DNA of 8,332 bases from G713 sp034717835 (GTDB lineage: Bacteria; Chloroflexota; Anaerolineae; B4-G1; SLSP01): positions 1-8,332 of the forward strand of contig JAYELZ010000254.1 of the NCBI GenBank assembly GCA_034717835.1, read 5' to 3'. The notes under the pieces were generated by a model that was not told the origin of the DNA, made no database searches, and saw only the letters and a program-made list of their open reading frames with translations. The position numbers were made by a program, and so were the translations under genes. Every line of letters begins with the position of its first letter. The first letter of the stretch is position 1. Positions 6,117 to 8,332 of the stretch are shown here, piece after piece.

Positions 6117-6175
6117 GCTCCTCAGGCAGGCAATAGGTTGCAGCTTTTCAAAGAGTGGCGGCTGCTCAAGGGAGC
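6117..6175 (+). other. Nested inverted repeats in the RelA/SpoT leader RNA
   Basis: GCTCC (6117-6121) pairs with GGAGC (6171-6175), and GCAGC (6140-6144) pairs with GCTGC (6161-6165) inside it. The whole lies within the predicted leader. The stems are only five base pairs each, so folding is plausible but unproven. I recognise no known riboswitch or T-box motif. Confidence 0.3.
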
Positions 6176-6240
6176 GTAGTAAAAATAACCGTTAATTTTG
6201 CACTCTCCATGTCTCCGTGGTGAAATTTCTGGTGGACTTT

Positions 6241-8238
6241 ATGCAAACGGTAGAGCAAAAATACGCTGAATTACAAGAACTCCTCTATTATCTAACTCTT
6301 GCCGAGAGGAGCGCCGTTCGCCGCGCCTTTGAATTCGCCCGCGAGATGCATTGCCACCAAACTCGCAAGTCTGGCGAGCTCTATATCTTTCATCCGCTTA
6401 TTGTAGCCCAAACGCTAGCGCGGCTCAAGATGGATTCATCCACGATCTGTGCTGGTCTACTCCACGATGTAATCGAAGATACCCTTGTTACTTACGAGGA
6501 GATGGAAAGCAAGTTTGGCTCTGAAATCGCGCAACTGGTTGCCGGGGTAACTAAGTTGGGTGAAAATGTCAAAGAACTACGGACTTTGCAATACACATTC
6601 GATGGGGAACTTACCTACGAGCAGAAAAATTTAGCGAGCTTGGTCAACTTATTTCTGGCGATGGCTTCCGATCTGCGCGTGATAATCATTAAGCTCGCCG
6701 ATCGACTGCACAATCTAAATACATTGCAATGGGTGCCTCCGCATAAACAAGTACAGAAAGCGCGCGAGGCCTTTGATCTTTTTGTCCCGATTGCGGCCCG
6801 GTTGGGCATCCATCAGCTGCAAGTAGAGTTGGCCGATCCTGCACTGGAGATCTTGGTGCCAGAGACCTATGCCGAAATTCAGCAAATCCTAACAGCCCGC
6901 CCCCTGCTATTGAAACGGTCATTAGAAGATTCCATCACACAGATTAGTCACCACTTAGGCAACGCCGAACTCCACGCTAACATTGCTCCATTGCCGGAGA
7001 GTGTACTGACTCTCTACAAATATATCCAAGCGCACGGACTGGAAAATGCGCGCACCTATCACCCGCTACGCATCCGAATCACCGTGGAAACTCGCGCCCA
7101 ATGCTACGCGGCGCTAGGTAATCTCCACGAGCTCTTCACTCCATTGACCGGTCAATTGCTGGATTATATCGCCGCTCCCCGGGGCGGATTCTACCGCGCG
7201 TTACAGACTTCAGTCATCGGGCTGCGCGGACGCCCGACGGAACTCCACATCAGCACCCCCCGCATGCAGCATCTGGCCAAATATGGCGTGATCGCCTATT
7301 TGCAACACCCTTCCGCCGGTGCGACCCTCAATCTCTCCACTCTCTCCTTGCCCTGGCTGACAGATTTAACCCAATTACCACACGATGACCCGGAAATTTT
7401 CCTCCACCGCTTCAAATCTGAGCTGGCCCCAGAACGGATTCGCGTTTTTACCCCCAAGGGGGATGTGATAGAGCTGCCGCAGGAGGCCACCCCGCTGGAT
7501 TTTGCCTACGCCGTACACACCGAGATAGGGCACCGTTGCCGCCGCGCCCTGGTCAACGGGGAATACGCCGCGCTAAACTCTACCCTCCACAATGGAGATC
7601 AAGTCGAAATTCTCAAATCATTGCGCATAGCGATTCAACGGGCTTGGCTGGATGAGGACTTAAATTATACGCGTCAGGCTGCTACCCAACGCCGTATCCG
7701 CCGCTGGTTCTCCCACCGGCCCAAGGCGGACCAGATTGAGATGGGATATCAGCTAATTGAAGAGGAAATGCTCTTGTGGGGGGAATGTGTGGGTTGGTCG
7801 GCCTCAGATATTCTGTATTTGGCGCAACAACGGAGCTTCAGCATAGATGATTTCTGCATGCGAGTGGGGCGCGGGGAGATTACCCAGAAAGAATTGGGAA
7901 ACTTTATCTTCCAACAGATACTCAATAAGCAACCTGCCATCCATTCTCAGCAAGTAATCCTGCAGATTCAGGCCACTGATCGCTCACAATTGCTCCGCGA
8001 TGTTACCCAAATCGTGGCGCGCAACGGGCTAAACATGCGCCAAGCCTGCGCCGTTGTCAGCGAGGAGACCAGTTTGGCTAAGGTGCAGATCAAATTGGAC
8101 GTCACCACTATAGCCGATATCGTCCGTGTTACCCATCAAATCAAACATATCTTGAGCGTGTTGAAGATTTGGCGGGTGCAAACAGCAGAGTCGCTTTTAA
8201 ATTTTGGCATGGTTCAAAACCCCAGGGAGTTAGATTGA
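6241..8238 (+). CDS. rsh: RelA/SpoT-type protein: intact (p)ppGpp hydrolase, degraded synthetase
   Basis: From ATG 6241 the protein has 665 residues, shorter than the usual 700-750. GTG codons at 6217 and 6220 are in frame, but only 6241 has a ribosome site (GGTGG, five bases upstream). Domains in order: HD hydrolase (about 20-190), synthetase-like (about 225-355), TGS (399-459), a helical linker, and ACT (572-647). Hydrolase residues are all visible: Arg42-Lys43, His51, His75-Asp76, Glu79-Asp80, and Asp154 in LADRLHNL. In the synthetase region the basic RxKxxxSIxxK motif is gone, the catalytic Asp of DxxAxR is His274, the family GYQSLHT reads FYRALQT with the His lost, and EIQIRT reads ELHIST. 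The CCxPxPGD zinc-finger/RIS block normally found before ACT is absent. TGS and ACT look ordinary. It should hydrolyse (p)ppGpp in the cytoplasm; synthesis would need another enzyme. The domain call is firm; loss of synthesis is inferred. Confidence 0.9.
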   Translation: MQTVEQKYAELQELLYYLTLAERSAVRRAFEFAREMHCHQTRKSGELYIFHPLIVAQTLARLKMDSSTICAGLLHDVIEDTLVTYEEMESKFGSEIAQLVAGVTKLGENVKELRTLQYTFDGELTYEQKNLASLVNLFLAMASDLRVIIIKLADRLHNLNTLQWVPPHKQVQKAREAFDLFVPIAARLGIHQLQVELADPALEILVPETYAEIQQILTARPLLLKRSLEDSITQISHHLGNAELHANIAPLPESVLTLYKYIQAHGLENARTYHPLRIRITVETRAQCYAALGNLHELFTPLTGQLLDYIAAPRGGFYRALQTSVIGLRGRPTELHISTPRMQHLAKYGVIAYLQHPSAGATLNLSTLSLPWLTDLTQLPHDDPEIFLHRFKSELAPERIRVFTPKGDVIELPQEATPLDFAYAVHTEIGHRCRRALVNGEYAALNSTLHNGDQVEILKSLRIAIQRAWLDEDLNYTRQAATQRRIRRWFSHRPKADQIEMGYQLIEEEMLLWGECVGWSASDILYLAQQRSFSIDDFCMRVGRGEITQKELGNFIFQQILNKQPAIHSQQVILQIQATDRSQLLRDVTQIVARNGLNMRQACAVVSEETSLAKVQIKLDVTTIADIVRVTHQIKHILSVLKIWRVQTAESLLNFGMVQNPRELD

Positions 8239-8265
8239 CACTTTCAATCTAACATCATAATTTTT
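8229..8265 (+). terminator. Hairpin overlapping the RelA/SpoT stop codon, probable terminator
   Basis: GTTAGATTG (8229-8237) and CAATCTAAC (8245-8253) form a perfect nine-base-pair stem with a seven-base loop. The TGA stop at 8236-8238 lies at the stem-loop junction. A TTTTT run follows seven bases after the stem (8261-8265). The stem is AT-rich and the T run is displaced, so termination may be weak. Confidence 0.5.
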
Positions 8266-8332
8266 ATAGACAATTTCCCATGAAAACGGGGGTGTAAAGC
8301 CTGTTTTGGCTTCAAAATCGGCCCAAAATATC

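Larger units (their letters stand above)
5895..6240 (+). other. Long non-coding leader region between malic enzyme and RelA/SpoT genes
   Basis: This stretch of about 345 bases holds no convincing gene on either strand. It contains an extended -10 element (TGG then TACAAT at 5969-5974) without a good -35, a complete promoter at 6068-6096, and nested inverted repeats at 6117-6175. An AT-rich tract precedes the RelA/SpoT start. Confidence 0.6.

Noticed and set aside
8266..8332. A possible gene or terminator in the last bases
   Set aside because: The only ATG frame there closes within a few codons, and the AAGCC/GGCTT hairpin has no T run; nothing can be supported.

Overview
The window looks like chromosomal DNA of a free-living bacterium, most likely a member of the Chloroflexota (Anaerolineae-like). 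That placement is an inference. It rests on the C-terminal beta-sandwich of the first gene, which resembles the tails of GT39-type membrane glycosyltransferases common in that phylum, on a CarD-family regulator, and on moderate to high GC content. All genes read on the + strand. I see no insertion sequence, phage gene or CRISPR array.

Layout. (1) 3-968 is the 3' end of a membrane glycosyltransferase-like gene, cut by the window edge. (2) 1051-3594 looks like one transcription group: a promoter, an unrecognised six-helix membrane protein (1164-1805), a 91-residue protein (1857-2132), a cytoplasmic trypsin-fold serine peptidase (2160-3197), and a small inorganic-pyrophosphatase-like gene (3211-3594) broken by one in-frame TGA. 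The 91-residue protein matches the N-terminal domain of the peptidase that follows it. (3) 3625-4260 is a CarD-family RNA-polymerase-binding regulator with its own promoter. (4) 4283-4516 is a compact tRNA operon: consensus promoter, initiator tRNA, a second CAT-anticodon tRNA, and a palindromic terminator. (5) 4611-5894 is a malic enzyme. (6) 5895-6240 is a long non-coding leader with a good promoter and nested inverted repeats. (7) 6241-8238 is a RelA/SpoT-type protein, followed by a hairpin that overlaps its stop codon. The last 65 or so bases (8266-8332) show no gene I can support.

Functional reading. CarD-type factors and (p)ppGpp enzymes both tune rRNA/tRNA transcription, and here they flank a tRNA operon and a central-carbon enzyme. 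This suggests a growth-control neighbourhood, but nothing in the sequence proves co-regulation. The RelA/SpoT protein keeps a full set of hydrolase residues. Its synthetase domain is degraded and it lacks the CC-type zinc-finger/RIS domain, so it is best read as a (p)ppGpp hydrolase.

The most interesting items are this remodelled RelA/SpoT protein, the pyrophosphatase-like gene interrupted at a CGA-to-TGA position, the free-standing copy of the peptidase N-domain, and a CarD protein with serine in place of its DNA-wedging tryptophan.
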